From: Defluviitoga tunisiensis
Lineage (GTDB): Bacteria > Thermotogota > Thermotogae > Petrotogales > Petrotogaceae
Direction: 5' to 3'
DNA length: 64,000 nt
NCBI RefSeq assembly: GCF_000953715.1
Contig: NZ_LN824141.1
Location: 308,676 to 372,675, forward strand
The notes under the pieces: model-generated
Database searches by the model: none
Told to the model about the DNA's origin: nothing
The model's input: the letters and a program-made list of their open reading frames with translations, nothing else
Position numbers and translations under genes: made by a program
In this document: positions 42,633-52,354 of the stretch, in pieces
Position numbering within the stretch: the stretch's first letter is position 1
How the letters are laid out: every line of letters begins with the position of its first letter

Positions 42633-44993
42633 ATGTTTGAAACAGAGTACGGTTTTTTCACTCCTGATGGGAGAGAGTACGTTATCAAAACACCTATAAC
42701 TCCAAAACCATGGATTAATGTAATTTCAAACGGTGATTATGGTTTTGTTATTTCTCAAGCAGGATCAGGTTACAGTTGGAGAACTCACGCAAGCCTAAAT
42801 AGAATTACTCGTTGGGAACAAGATTTAATAAAAGATGACTGGGGAAAATACATCTATATTAAAGATGAAGAAAGTGGAGAATTCTGGTCTCCAAGTTGGA
42901 AGCCTGTGTGTAAAAAACCACAAGATTTCAAAATAAGACATGGACAAGGTTACTCAATATTTGAAACCAGATACTTTGATATTGAAACAAAACTTACAAT
43001 GTTTGTTGCAAAGGATGATCCAATAGAGATATGGCATTTAAATATCAAAAACGTCTCTAATAAATCGAGAAAATTGTCTACTTTTACTTACTTAGAGTGG
43101 AATTTAGGTGCAGCTCCTGATTGGCATCGAGAATTTCATAAAACATTCATCGAAACTTCGTTATTAAATAATTTGAACTGCATAATAGCTGAAAAGAGAA
43201 TGTGGGAAATACCCAATGAAAAAGGTCAAAACTGGAACAGAAGCTGGGAATATACAGCTTTTCATGCTGTTAATGAGAAGGTAAGTGGTGCAGAAGGATC
43301 GAAAGATAAATTTTTAGGTAGATATAATTCACTATCTAATCCTCAAGCTCTTTTAGACAGTAAATTAACGAACACTTTTGGAAAATGGGAAGATTCTATA
43401 GCTAGCTTAAAAAACGATATTTCTCTGGAACTTGGGGAAGAAAAAACCTTGATATTTTTATTAGGAGCGGTTAAAAAAACAGGTGAAAAGGAAAATTTGA
43501 CTTCTCTTATCAAAAAATATCAAGATGAACAAAATGTAAAAACTGAATTAGAAAAAGTTAAAAAAATGTGGGAGGAAATGTTCTCAAAATTTACGGTTGA
43601 AACTCCAGATAAAGGACTTGATTTTTTAATTAATAGGTGGCTAAAGTATCAAGCTATTTCTGGTAGATTATGGGGCAGAACAGCTTATTATCAAACTGGT
43701 GGTGCTTATGGTTTTAGAGATCAGTTACAAGATAGTCAAATATTTCTATATATAGATCCTGAAAAAACTAAAAATCAAATAAAACTCCATGCAGCTCACC
43801 AATATAGTGATGGAAGTGTTCTTCATTGGTGGCATCCTATTTCTGAAATAGGTCTTAAAAATAATATATCTGACAATAGATTATGGCTCACTTTTGTAAC
43901 CGTCAAATATTTAAAAGAAACGAATGATTTCGAATTTCTCAAAGAAAAAGTTAGCTTTCTAGATGGCGGAGAAGGAACTATATATGAACACTGTATTAAA
44001 GCCATAAACTATAACTTAGAAAGATTAAGTAGTCGTGGTTTACCTTTGATAGGTGATGGTGACTGGAATGATGGAATGAATGCCGTAGGAACAGAAGGCA
44101 AAGGAGAAAGTGTTTGGCTTGGACACTTTCTTTATGGAATACTTCAAGAGTTTTCTTACGTATGTCAAAAGGTAGGAGATATAAAAAATAAGACAAGATT
44201 TTTGAAAGAGGCGACAACACTAAAGGAAAACATTAACAAATACACTTGGGATGGAGAATGGTATACAAGAGCCTATAAAGATAACGGTGAGCCTTTAGGA
44301 AGTAAAAATTGTGAGGAAGGTAAATTATATTTAAATGCACAGACTTGGGCGATCATAAACGATACTGCAAATCAAGAGCGAAAAAAAATTGCATATCAAT
44401 CTATCAAAAAATACTTGTTTAAAGATTATGGTCCACTTCTTTTCCAACCTGCATACAAAACCCCAGATCCCAAAATAGGATACTTAACAAGATATGCCCC
44501 AGGTGTAAGAGAAAATGGAGGATTATATACACATGCTGGGACATGGGCAGTTTTAGCAGCAGCAAAAATGAAAGATCCTGATACCTACAATATATATAAA
44601 AGCTTCATGCCTATTTATAGAGGTATGGAACCTGAAAAATATCTTGCTGAGCCTTATGTAACTCCAGGAAATGTCGATGGACCCGACTCTCCATACTTTG
44701 GAAGAGGTGGATGGACTTGGTATACTGGTTCTGCAGCATGGTATTTTATTGTAGGAGTTGAGGGAATTTTAGGTTTAAAACCAGATTGGAACGGATTAAT
44801 AATAGATCCGCTTTTGCCAGAAGGATGGAAAGAAGCTAATGTCAAAAGATATTTTAGGGGAAAACTTTTAAACATTACCTACAAAAAAAGTAGTGAAAAA
44901 AAGATACTTGTAAATGGGAAAAAGTTAGAAGGTAATCTTTTGAATCCAAAAGATTACAAAGAAGAAATTTTAAATGTAACAGTCTATTACTAA
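42633..44993 (+). CDS. GH94 beta-glycoside phosphorylase
   Basis: The family splits beta-linked glucosides with phosphate, giving a sugar 1-phosphate. The 786-residue protein has the N-terminal beta-sandwich (YGFFTPDGREYVI..PITPKPWINV), a helical linker and an (alpha/alpha)6 barrel with GDGDWNDGMN near residue 475, which carries the catalytic Asp. The phosphate-site region is PYVTPGNVDGP/GRGGWTWYTGS near 680. No signal peptide, so it acts inside the cell on imported oligosaccharides. Cellobiose and chitobiose phosphorylases have similar length; the neighbouring GH144-like gene points to beta-1,2-linked substrates, though known 1,2-oligoglucan phosphorylases are longer, so the linkage is uncertain. 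Confidence 0.88.
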   Translation: MFETEYGFFTPDGREYVIKTPITPKPWINVISNGDYGFVISQAGSGYSWRTHASLNRITRWEQDLIKDDWGKYIYIKDEESGEFWSPSWKPVCKKPQDFKIRHGQGYSIFETRYFDIETKLTMFVAKDDPIEIWHLNIKNVSNKSRKLSTFTYLEWNLGAAPDWHREFHKTFIETSLLNNLNCIIAEKRMWEIPNEKGQNWNRSWEYTAFHAVNEKVSGAEGSKDKFLGRYNSLSNPQALLDSKLTNTFGKWEDSIASLKNDISLELGEEKTLIFLLGAVKKTGEKENLTSLIKKYQDEQNVKTELEKVKKMWEEMFSKFTVETPDKGLDFLINRWLKYQAISGRLWGRTAYYQTGGAYGFRDQLQDSQIFLYIDPEKTKNQIKLHAAHQYSDGSVLHWWHPISEIGLKNNISDNRLWLTFVTVKYLKETNDFEFLKEKVSFLDGGEGTIYEHCIKAINYNLERLSSRGLPLIGDGDWNDGMNAVGTEGKGESVWLGHFLYGILQEFSYVCQKVGDIKNKTRFLKEATTLKENINKYTWDGEWYTRAYKDNGEPLGSKNCEEGKLYLNAQTWAIINDTANQERKKIAYQSIKKYLFKDYGPLLFQPAYKTPDPKIGYLTRYAPGVRENGGLYTHAGTWAVLAAAKMKDPDTYNIYKSFMPIYRGMEPEKYLAEPYVTPGNVDGPDSPYFGRGGWTWYTGSAAWYFIVGVEGILGLKPDWNGLIIDPLLPEGWKEANVKRYFRGKLLNITYKKSSEKKILVNGKKLEGNLLNPKDYKEEILNVTVYY

Positions 44994-45179
44994 TTTTTGG
45001 GTTTTAGAAACGAAGTTTTTCGAAAAAACGTTTTGAATTTAAAGTGTGTCGAGTGCGGAGCCTTCCCTATTCCTTAGAACAAGAATTGAAAAAGTTAAAG
45101 AAATTAAGAATTAGTAAGGATTCGAAATAGTGAGGTATTTTGTAAAAAAATCAATTCTAAAACATATATAATAAGGATT

Positions 45180-45230
45180 TTAGAATTTCTAAGGTGGGTA
45201 AGTACATATTATGCGAGGAGGTAAGAAAGA
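45180..45230 (+). promoter_or_regulatory. shared palindromic leader motif (copy 3)
   Basis: The perfect palindrome TTAGAATTTCTAA (45180-45192), then GGTG and a GAGGAGGTAA ribosome binding site, lead into ATG 45231. TATAAT at 45167-45172 lies just upstream, so the palindrome would cover the transcription start. Matching copies precede 16811 and 19793. Confidence 0.58.
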
Positions 45231-48200
45231 ATGAAAAAAGTAACGTATTTACTGATGGCTGTAGTACTACTTTTTAGTTTATCTATTTTTTCACAATCCC
45301 TTATTCACAGTTTTGAATATACTCATGATTTAAACAATGATAACTCAGGATCGACCTTTGAATTAAGCGAAAGATTTGTATATGAGGGTAAATACTCAGC
45401 AATCATAGTGCCCTCTGGAGAATCAGCCGAAACAAAGATGGCTTTTGAATTATCTGGAGAAAGATTGAACAATTGGTTAGGGAACGACACTTTAAGGTTA
45501 GCAGTTTATACCAAACCTGTCACATCTTTGAAGCCTAATAAATTCTTTTTAGGCATGGCAGATGTTACAGAAGGTTGGAAATGGGTAGATGGAATATTTT
45601 CTGAAACAGAACCAAAAGATGGATGGAATATTGTAGAATACAAACTTAATGATAAGATGAAGGATGTAATACTAGATGGAAAATACATGCTTTATTTCTC
45701 TTTTATGCATACTCAAGGAGTTACGAACATTCCTTTGAAAGATCCTTTTTACGTAGACAATTTAATAGCTTTAAACTCAGAAGAGCCTGAAATCGAAAGA
45801 ATATATATTTGGTCTATGGATAGTGAAGAAGAGATAGGAACTTTTGGTAATGATAATACAGGGGCAAAATTTGAATTAGTAAAAGATTTAGCCGCTGAAG
45901 GTTTATACGCAATGAAAGTAATTCCTGATGGTGAAGCAATCGAAGCAAAAATCGCTATTGAACTATCTGGTGAGAAAGTACCTCTTTGGATGGGCAGAAA
46001 CGAAGTAACGATGAACGTTTATATTCCAAAAGAAAATAAAATTAAACCTACTATGTATTTCTTAGGTATGGCAGATGTTACTTCTGGATGGGAATGGGTT
46101 GGAGGAGTATTTTCCGATACTCAAGTAAGTCCTGGATGGAACAAAGTAAAGTTTGAAATTGCAGGTAACATGAGCAATTTGGTAGAAGGAAATAAATACA
46201 TGATTTATCTCGCATTTGCTGGTTTCAATGAAAACAACGTAAAAACTCCTCTATATGAACCATTCTATGTAGACGGAATATTTGTTGAAAAATCAAGCAA
46301 GCCTACGTTCGAAGAACTATTAGCTATGGCTCCATCAAACATCAAAGAAGAAGTACAAACCCTTTTAGAATTAGATGATGAAGCTTTGCTCGAAGAAATT
46401 CAAAAAAGAGCTTTTTTATATTTTTGGAATGAAGCGAACCCTCAAAACGGTTTAATAAAAGACAGAAGCACAAACAATTCTCCAGCTAGTATAGCAGCTG
46501 TAGGAATGGGACTGTGCGCTATTCCAATCGGAATAGAAAGACACTGGATTTCCTATGAACAAGGATATGAAAGGGTATTAACAACGTTAAAAACTTTTGT
46601 TGAAGGAAAGGTAGAGGGATTAAATGGTTTCTTTTATCATTTTGTAGACATGAATGACGGGAAAAGAGCCGGCAATAGTGAAATCTCTTCAATAGATACT
46701 GCCATACTTATTGCTGGAGCACTAACATCAGGCGCTTATTTCAAGGATACGGAAGTTGAAATACTTGCAAACAAATTATACGAAAATGTAAATTGGCAGT
46801 GGATGTTAAACGGAGAAGACACTTTATCGATGGGATTCAAACCTGAAGCAGGCTTTTTAGGAGCAAGATGGGATTCATTTAACGAAGGATTATTAGCTTA
46901 TGTATTAGCAATTGGTTCTCCAACATATCCTATATCACCTGATTCTTGGGACAAAATATTTAGACCTGTTAAAAATGATACATACATATATTTGCCACAA
47001 GAAACTCTATTTGTGTATCAATATCCAAATATTTGGATAGACTTTCGAGATAAAGAAGATAAATACGCAAATTATTTCAACAATGCAGAAGCTGCTACCA
47101 GATATAATTGGTTGTTTGCGGTGCAAAATAGATTCAAATACGAAACATATGACATGGATATTTGGGGCCTTTCTGCAAGCGACGGCCCAAATGGATACAA
47201 GGCTTATGGTGCGGTTGATGGTAATCATGATGGAACTGTCGCTCCATATGCATCGATATCTTCGATACCATTCACTTATGATCTTTCAATGAACGCTATC
47301 AGAGGTATGTTAAGTAAATACGGGCCTTTGGTATGGGGAGAATATGGATTCTATAGTGCGTTCAATGTTGACGAAATTTGGTTCTCAGATCAATATATAG
47401 GAATAGATCAAGGAGATATTATCTTAATGATTGAAAACTATAGATCAGGATTGATATGGAATTTGTTTATGAACAATGAAAATATTCAAAGAGCTTTAGA
47501 TGAAATAGGTTTTGTTAATAAAGAATCAGATTATGCAGTAACACCTTGGTACGTTGAAGAGTACAAGAGACTTCTTACCAGCTCGGAAGAAAAGCTTGCA
47601 GAAGCTCCTAAAATTTCTCATGTAATGATTGATGGTAAATTAACTGAATGGGAAAACATTCCAAGATATTCAGTAACAGAAGATATGAATGTACCTGCAG
47701 GTGGTATAAAACCCATTGATAAAAAAGCTCAAATATTGCATAGTTATTTTTCAGTTGCTTGGGATGATGAAAACCTATATATTTCAGCAGATGTATATGA
47801 TGAATACGTTGTAATCAATATTACTCCAGATGACGTTGGAGGATACTACAGAACAGATTCTGTTGAATTCTATATAAATCCAAGTATCGCAGGTTCTAAT
47901 GCTGGATTATTTAAAATAGCAATTCTCCCTTTTGATACAGAAGGAAATGTACAAGCTGTAAGACACGAAGATGCTAATCCTGGACCCATATCCAAATCTG
48001 CTTCAAAAGTTGAAGTTGCATCTAACAGAACTGATTATGGTTACATAATTGAATTAAAAATCCCTTTTGAATATTTAGGAATAACAAATCCTCAACCAAA
48101 CCTTAAATTAGGTTTTAGCTATACAATCCATAACTCAAATAAAAAAGATGCTTCTCTTGGAGAATACGTTAGAGAGAATATTATATCTTGGAATCCTTTA

Positions 48201-48254
48201 CCCGATATCTGGGCTAATCCACAAAATTGGGGAACAATTGAATTAAAGGAGTAA
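45231..48254 (+). CDS. secreted multidomain glucanase, GH144-like
   Basis: A 1007-residue exported protein in four parts. It has a signal peptide (1-20), then two tandem repeats of about 165 residues each (DNNGS/GNDNTGAKFEL..GLYAMKVIP..ELSGE motifs), probably carbohydrate-binding. A glycoamylase-like (alpha/alpha)6 domain of PF10091 type spans about 390-790 (KRAFLYFWNEANPQNGLIKDR, NEGLLAYVLAIGSP, GLSASDGPNGYKAYGA). A CBM9-like module ends it (WDDENLYISADVYDE). PF10091 proteins of this layout include GH144 endo-beta-1,2-glucanases. It would cut extracellular glucan for the transporter that follows. GAGGAGG precedes ATG 45231. Specificity is inferred from fold and context. Confidence 0.78.
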   Translation: MKKVTYLLMAVVLLFSLSIFSQSLIHSFEYTHDLNNDNSGSTFELSERFVYEGKYSAIIVPSGESAETKMAFELSGERLNNWLGNDTLRLAVYTKPVTSLKPNKFFLGMADVTEGWKWVDGIFSETEPKDGWNIVEYKLNDKMKDVILDGKYMLYFSFMHTQGVTNIPLKDPFYVDNLIALNSEEPEIERIYIWSMDSEEEIGTFGNDNTGAKFELVKDLAAEGLYAMKVIPDGEAIEAKIAIELSGEKVPLWMGRNEVTMNVYIPKENKIKPTMYFLGMADVTSGWEWVGGVFSDTQVSPGWNKVKFEIAGNMSNLVEGNKYMIYLAFAGFNENNVKTPLYEPFYVDGIFVEKSSKPTFEELLAMAPSNIKEEVQTLLELDDEALLEEIQKRAFLYFWNEANPQNGLIKDRSTNNSPASIAAVGMGLCAIPIGIERHWISYEQGYERVLTTLKTFVEGKVEGLNGFFYHFVDMNDGKRAGNSEISSIDTAILIAGALTSGAYFKDTEVEILANKLYENVNWQWMLNGEDTLSMGFKPEAGFLGARWDSFNEGLLAYVLAIGSPTYPISPDSWDKIFRPVKNDTYIYLPQETLFVYQYPNIWIDFRDKEDKYANYFNNAEAATRYNWLFAVQNRFKYETYDMDIWGLSASDGPNGYKAYGAVDGNHDGTVAPYASISSIPFTYDLSMNAIRGMLSKYGPLVWGEYGFYSAFNVDEIWFSDQYIGIDQGDIILMIENYRSGLIWNLFMNNENIQRALDEIGFVNKESDYAVTPWYVEEYKRLLTSSEEKLAEAPKISHVMIDGKLTEWENIPRYSVTEDMNVPAGGIKPIDKKAQILHSYFSVAWDDENLYISADVYDEYVVINITPDDVGGYYRTDSVEFYINPSIAGSNAGLFKIAILPFDTEGNVQAVRHEDANPGPISKSASKVEVASNRTDYGYIIELKIPFEYLGITNPQPNLKLGFSYTIHNSNKKDASLGEYVRENIISWNPLPDIWANPQNWGTIELKE

Positions 48255-48296
48255 AAGTAAAAAATAAAACTATATTAATATAGGAGGTGCAACGCT

Positions 48297-49496
48297 ATGA
48301 AAAAAAGTGTTATGATTCTCAGTATTTTATTGTTAATAATTTCATTCAGTTTTGGAGCAAAAAAGATAACTGTATGGGCTATGGGTGAAGAAGCTAAAAG
48401 TCTAGATAAGTTGGCTCAAATATTTATACAAGAATATCCTGAGTATGAAGTTAATATACAAGCTATTCCTTGGGCAAACGCTTTTGATAAAATTTTAACT
48501 GGAATTGCAGGAAGACAAGTCCCAGATGTAGCCCAGATGGGAACTACATGGATGGCTCCTTTCGGAAGTATGGGAGCTTTTGAAAACCTTGAACCTTTTG
48601 TTAAAAACTCAGAAATTATACAAGAAGATACTTTCTTTAAAGGTTCTTGGGAAACTGGAATAGTAGATGGAAAGCTACTAGGTATTCCTTGGTATGTAGA
48701 TACAAGAATTTTATATTATAGAACTGATCTACTATCAGAAGTAGGTTATGAGCATGCTCCTTATAATTGGGATGAATTGTATAACGCTGCAAAAAAATTG
48801 ACTGAAAAAGGAAAATACGGTATTACTTTATATCAGCCTCAGGACAATTACCAAATTTTATTACCCTTCGTTTGGCAAAATGGTGGAGATATCTTGGACG
48901 ATAAAGGAAGAGTTATTGTAGATCAGCCAGAATTCGTTGAAGCATTTGAATATTATACAAGATTTTTTACAGAAAAACTTGCACCTATTGGAGGAGGAGG
49001 AAATTTATTCCAAGATTTTGCATCAGGAGATACACCTATGTTTTTTTCAGGACCATGGATGGTAAGTATGATCAGAGAACAAATTCCTCAAATCGAAGGT
49101 AAGTGGAATGTTGCTTTAATGCCCCAAAAGAAAACAAGAACTTCATTTATGGGAGGAAGTAACCTAGTTATATTTAAAGATTCAAAAAATAAGGAAGGAG
49201 CTTGGAAATTCATTGAATTCCTTTCAAGACCAGATATACAAGTTAAGTGGTATCAATTAGTAAATTCTCTTCCAGCATCTATAGAAGCATGGAATAGTCA
49301 AATATTACAAGCTGATCCAATGATTGCGTTATTTGGCGAACAATTATTTGATGCAAAAGCTCCTATTAATAAACCAGAATTCCAAGAGATTTCTGTGTCA
49401 ATAGATAGACGAGTTGAAGAGGCTATATATGGTAAAAAATCCCCAGTAGAAGCAGCAAAAGATCTAAAAAATGATATTGAAAAGATTCTTAAATAA
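48297..49496 (+). CDS. sugar ABC transporter substrate-binding protein
   Basis: A family 1 (MalE-like) extracellular solute-binding protein, 399 residues, with a signal peptide of about 20 residues (FSFG-AKKITVWAMGEEAK). It has no lipobox cysteine. The region PDVAQMGTTWMAPF and the FMGGSNLVIFK hinge are typical. AGGAGG precedes ATG 48297. It lies 42 bases after the glucanase gene, so the two are expected to be co-expressed, delivering oligosaccharides to the permeases at 49575-51319. No ATPase gene is here; a shared MsmK-type ATPase elsewhere is likely. Confidence 0.92.
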   Translation: MKKSVMILSILLLIISFSFGAKKITVWAMGEEAKSLDKLAQIFIQEYPEYEVNIQAIPWANAFDKILTGIAGRQVPDVAQMGTTWMAPFGSMGAFENLEPFVKNSEIIQEDTFFKGSWETGIVDGKLLGIPWYVDTRILYYRTDLLSEVGYEHAPYNWDELYNAAKKLTEKGKYGITLYQPQDNYQILLPFVWQNGGDILDDKGRVIVDQPEFVEAFEYYTRFFTEKLAPIGGGGNLFQDFASGDTPMFFSGPWMVSMIREQIPQIEGKWNVALMPQKKTRTSFMGGSNLVIFKDSKNKEGAWKFIEFLSRPDIQVKWYQLVNSLPASIEAWNSQILQADPMIALFGEQLFDAKAPINKPEFQEISVSIDRRVEEAIYGKKSPVEAAKDLKNDIEKILK

Positions 49497-49514
49497 TAAT
49501 TTTGTATTATAAGA

Positions 49515-49539
49515 CCCTCTCTCCAATAAGGAGAGAGGG
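49515..49539 (+). terminator. stem-loop between binding protein and permease genes
   Basis: CCCTCTCTCC, loop AATAA, GGAGAGAGGG form a perfect 10-bp stem without a T-run. Such hairpins between binding-protein and permease genes usually stabilise the upstream message or partly stop transcription, giving more binding protein than permease. Confidence 0.7.
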
Positions 49540-49574
49540 CATTTAGAAATCTAAACAAGCAAGGAGAGATAAAA

Positions 49575-50453
49575 TTGAAAACTCCATTAAAGGCAATTAT
49601 TGCTTTTATAGGTCCTTCAATAATTTTACTACTGATTTTTATGTTAATACCAATATTAGTATCACTAACTCTCAGCTTTACTGATTTTAATGTGTTTGCA
49701 ATATATGATTGGAGCAACGCTAGTTTTATAGGTTTTGAAAATTATAATAATTTAATGAAAGATCCACTTTTTTGGAAAGCGTTGCTTAATACTTTATACG
49801 CCTTAGTAGTAGCAATGCCATTAACAATAATTTTAGCTTTAAGTTTTGCTGCATTACTAAACAGAGAAACTACATATTTTAAAAATTTTTTCAAAGTTAG
49901 TTTTTATCTTCCTTCTATCACAAACACTGTTGCAATTGCCATAGTGTGGGCCTGGATGCTGAACCCAGATTATGGATTAATCAACTGGTTTTTGGGTTTA
50001 TTTGGAATTCAAGGTCCAAACTGGCTTGGAGATCCTGCATGGGCTATGCCATCTGTAATAATGCTTGTAGTTTGGAAAGCAGTTGGATATAACATAATTC
50101 TTTTTACGGCAGGCTTACAAAATATTCCAGATTATTTATACGAAGCTGCAGAATTGGATGGAGCTTCAAAGTTTCAACAATTTCTTCATGTTACCATCCC
50201 GGCATTAAGACCAACAATTTTTTTTGTAACGGTTATGACAATTATAGGTTATCTTCAACTATTTGAAGAACCTTATATGTTAACTAGTGGAGGTCCTCTA
50301 GATTCGACCCTATCTATAGTCTTATATCTTTACAGACAAGGATTTAGATTTTTTAAATTGGGATATGCTTCTTCTATTGCTTTTGTATTGTTTATAATGA
50401 TATTTGCACTAACTTTTATTCAAATGAAAGTTGGTAAAAATATTGAAGTCTAA
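49575..50453 (+). CDS. sugar ABC transporter permease, MalF-type
   Basis: A 292-residue membrane protein with six predicted helices. The EAA cytoplasmic loop reads YEAAELDGASKFQQFLHVTIPALRP in two overlapping parts, the site that contacts the ATPase. The start is TTG 49575 with AAGGAGAG upstream. Partner of the permease that follows 32 bases later. Confidence 0.92.
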   Translation: MKTPLKAIIAFIGPSIILLLIFMLIPILVSLTLSFTDFNVFAIYDWSNASFIGFENYNNLMKDPLFWKALLNTLYALVVAMPLTIILALSFAALLNRETTYFKNFFKVSFYLPSITNTVAIAIVWAWMLNPDYGLINWFLGLFGIQGPNWLGDPAWAMPSVIMLVVWKAVGYNIILFTAGLQNIPDYLYEAAELDGASKFQQFLHVTIPALRPTIFFVTVMTIIGYLQLFEEPYMLTSGGPLDSTLSIVLYLYRQGFRFFKLGYASSIAFVLFIMIFALTFIQMKVGKNIEV

Positions 50454-50485
50454 ATCTAACTAACCTAGATTGGAGTGTGCTTGTT

Positions 50486-51319
50486 ATGAGAAAAATAAAA
50501 GTATCACCTATAGAGCAAATCGTTGTACACCTAATATTGATAATTTGGCTACTTATTTCGGTAATTCCCTTTTTGTGGATGCTTTCCACATCGTTCAAAG
50601 GACCCGGGGAAATTTTTCTCTTCCCACCTAAATGGATTCCTAAAAATCCAACACTCAAAAATTATAAGGATTTATTTCAACAAATGAATTTTGGACGACC
50701 TTTCCTAAATTCTATAATTGTTTCTCTTTCTACAACCTTTTTATCTGTTGTATTAGCAACTATGGCAGGTTATGGTTTTGCCAAGTTTAATTTTAAAAAC
50801 AAAAATGTTTTATTTTTGATCATATTAGGAACGGTCATGGTTCCAGGACAAATTACTATGATTCCTGTTTTCTTATTATTAACTAAACTGAATTTACTAA
50901 ACACTTATTGGGGTTTAATATTGCCTGCATTAGCAAATGCATTTAATATATTCTTTATGAGACAATTCATAAGTGGCATTCCGGACGAATTAATAGAAGC
51001 AGCAAAAATGGATGGTGCTAATGAAGGATGGATCTTTTTCAAAGTAATTCTTCCTTTATCAAAACCCGCAATGGCAGCTATTACTATATTTACTTTTACA
51101 GGATCATGGAATAACTTTTTATGGCCATTAATTATAGCTACAGATGAAAGCATGTATACCCTACCTGTAGCAATTTCAGTACTTGGAGGTCAATATACGG
51201 AAAATATCGCAATGCAAATGGCCGGCTCTGTTATCGTCATTTTACCTTTAATAATAGTATTCTTATTCACACAAAAATATTTCATCAAAGGTATTACTTT
51301 TACTGGATTAAAAGGATAA
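50486..51319 (+). CDS. sugar ABC transporter permease, MalG-type
   Basis: A 277-residue permease with six helices. The EAA loop is IEAAKMDGANEGWIFFKVIL, followed by PLSKPAMAA, and the C terminus reads KGITFTGLKG, the usual MalG-like ending. ATG 50486 has GGAG 10 bases upstream; a GTG at 50477 overlaps that site and is less likely. It ends the glucan operon. Confidence 0.92.
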   Translation: MRKIKVSPIEQIVVHLILIIWLLISVIPFLWMLSTSFKGPGEIFLFPPKWIPKNPTLKNYKDLFQQMNFGRPFLNSIIVSLSTTFLSVVLATMAGYGFAKFNFKNKNVLFLIILGTVMVPGQITMIPVFLLLTKLNLLNTYWGLILPALANAFNIFFMRQFISGIPDELIEAAKMDGANEGWIFFKVILPLSKPAMAAITIFTFTGSWNNFLWPLIIATDESMYTLPVAISVLGGQYTENIAMQMAGSVIVILPLIIVFLFTQKYFIKGITFTGLKG

Positions 51320-51332
51320 ATTAAGATCGTTG

Positions 51333-51363
51333 AATGTTATTCATTTAGTAGATAAATAACATT
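51333..51363 (+). terminator. weak inverted repeat after the glucan operon
   Basis: AATGTTAT and ATAACATT pair over 8-9 bases with a 15-base loop, 13 bases after the last permease gene. There is no clear T-run. It may be a transcription end or a chance repeat. Confidence 0.35.
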
Positions 51364-51450
51364 AATTCCTTAATGATTTACTATAATGGATAAAACAAAA
51401 ATCAAACTTATTACGTCTAAAATATGTGTCTTTATAATGGAGGAACTAAT

Positions 51451-51765
51451 ATGAAGAAAAATAATACAACTATTTTAGATTTATTATCTATTGAAATGAT
51501 GAAAATATCAATGCATGAAGAAAGAGGAACTGTCGAACATAGATATTTTTTTCTAATATTCTTCAAAAAAAGTGGCGTACTCTATTTATCTACCAAAATG
51601 TTATGCTAATTCTAATTTACGCTATCCTGTTATTTATTTACTACACGGATCTGGTGGAGATGAGTATCAATGGATAAACGGTGGAAAAATAGATATTGTC
51701 GCAGAACTACTTATAAAAAAAGGTGAACTACCCCCCAGCATCAAAGTTTATGTCTCAGCCTAAAT
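51451..51765 (+). pseudogene. truncated, frameshifted esterase (alpha/beta hydrolase)
   Basis: Starting at ATG 51451 (GGAGGAACTAAT just upstream), the first 50 codons run into a stop at 51607. The expected continuation lies in the next frame from about 51557, reading VAYSIYLPKCYANS..YPVIYLLHGSGGDEYQWI, which holds the HGSGG oxyanion motif of esterase-D/feruloyl-esterase-like hydrolases. The shift falls near runs of T and A (51546-51572). The protein then stops after LPPSI at about 51760, before the nucleophile serine region, so the catalytic triad is missing and the gene is dead. Confidence 0.7.
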
Positions 51766-51822
51766 AAACTCTAATTAAGAAAATTTTAGTTTAGCAATAT
51801 TTTCAACTTTTTTAGGCAATGT

Positions 51823-52089
51823 TTAGTAAGTTGAATAATATCTATCTAAAAAGTTTTTGATCTCATAGCTTCCAAAATAACCTGAAAATCTTATTAGTTC
51901 ATAGTTTTCTTCATTCAAAAAAATAATAGTTGGAACAGAAAAAACCGTCAATTGACCAGCTTTTTCCTGATTATCAGATAAATCAATAATCTCATAAGGT
52001 ATATTGTATTCATTACAAATTAGAATAAACTTAGGTAAAAAGTCCTTACAAACAGGACAATTATTACTTTTAAAATAAAGTGCTTTCAT
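51823..52089 (-). CDS. thioredoxin-like protein
   Basis: An 88-residue single thioredoxin-fold protein with the active-site motif CPVC (SNNCPVCKDF, residues about 9-12) and the cis-proline TVFSVPTIIF near residue 55. ATG 52089 is chosen because GGAGG lies about 10 bases upstream; longer starts have none. Likely a small disulfide reductase or redox partner in the cytoplasm. Nearby WrbA is also redox-linked but is on the other strand. Confidence 0.82.
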   Translation of the reverse strand: MKALYFKSNNCPVCKDFLPKFILICNEYNIPYEIIDLSDNQEKAGQLTVFSVPTIIFLNEENYELIRFSGYFGSYEIKNFLDRYYSTY

Positions 52090-52354
52090 TATATGTATTC
52101 CTCCTTTATCCATTTGCAATTACTAACCTTAAAAATTGTTAAAATTTTAATCTATATATATCGCTTCCTAACCGACTACAATTTTTTATACTATTGAGTC
52201 ACATTCGAAAATATGAATAGAATTATGCCCTTGTTAATTTTATAAATTCTTTTTTATGTATGCTCATAAATTATTATATATTTTAAATATTTTTAAAATA
52301 TTAATGTTATCATAAAAAGAGACTAAAATTGTCTTAATTAAAGGAGGTTATTTT

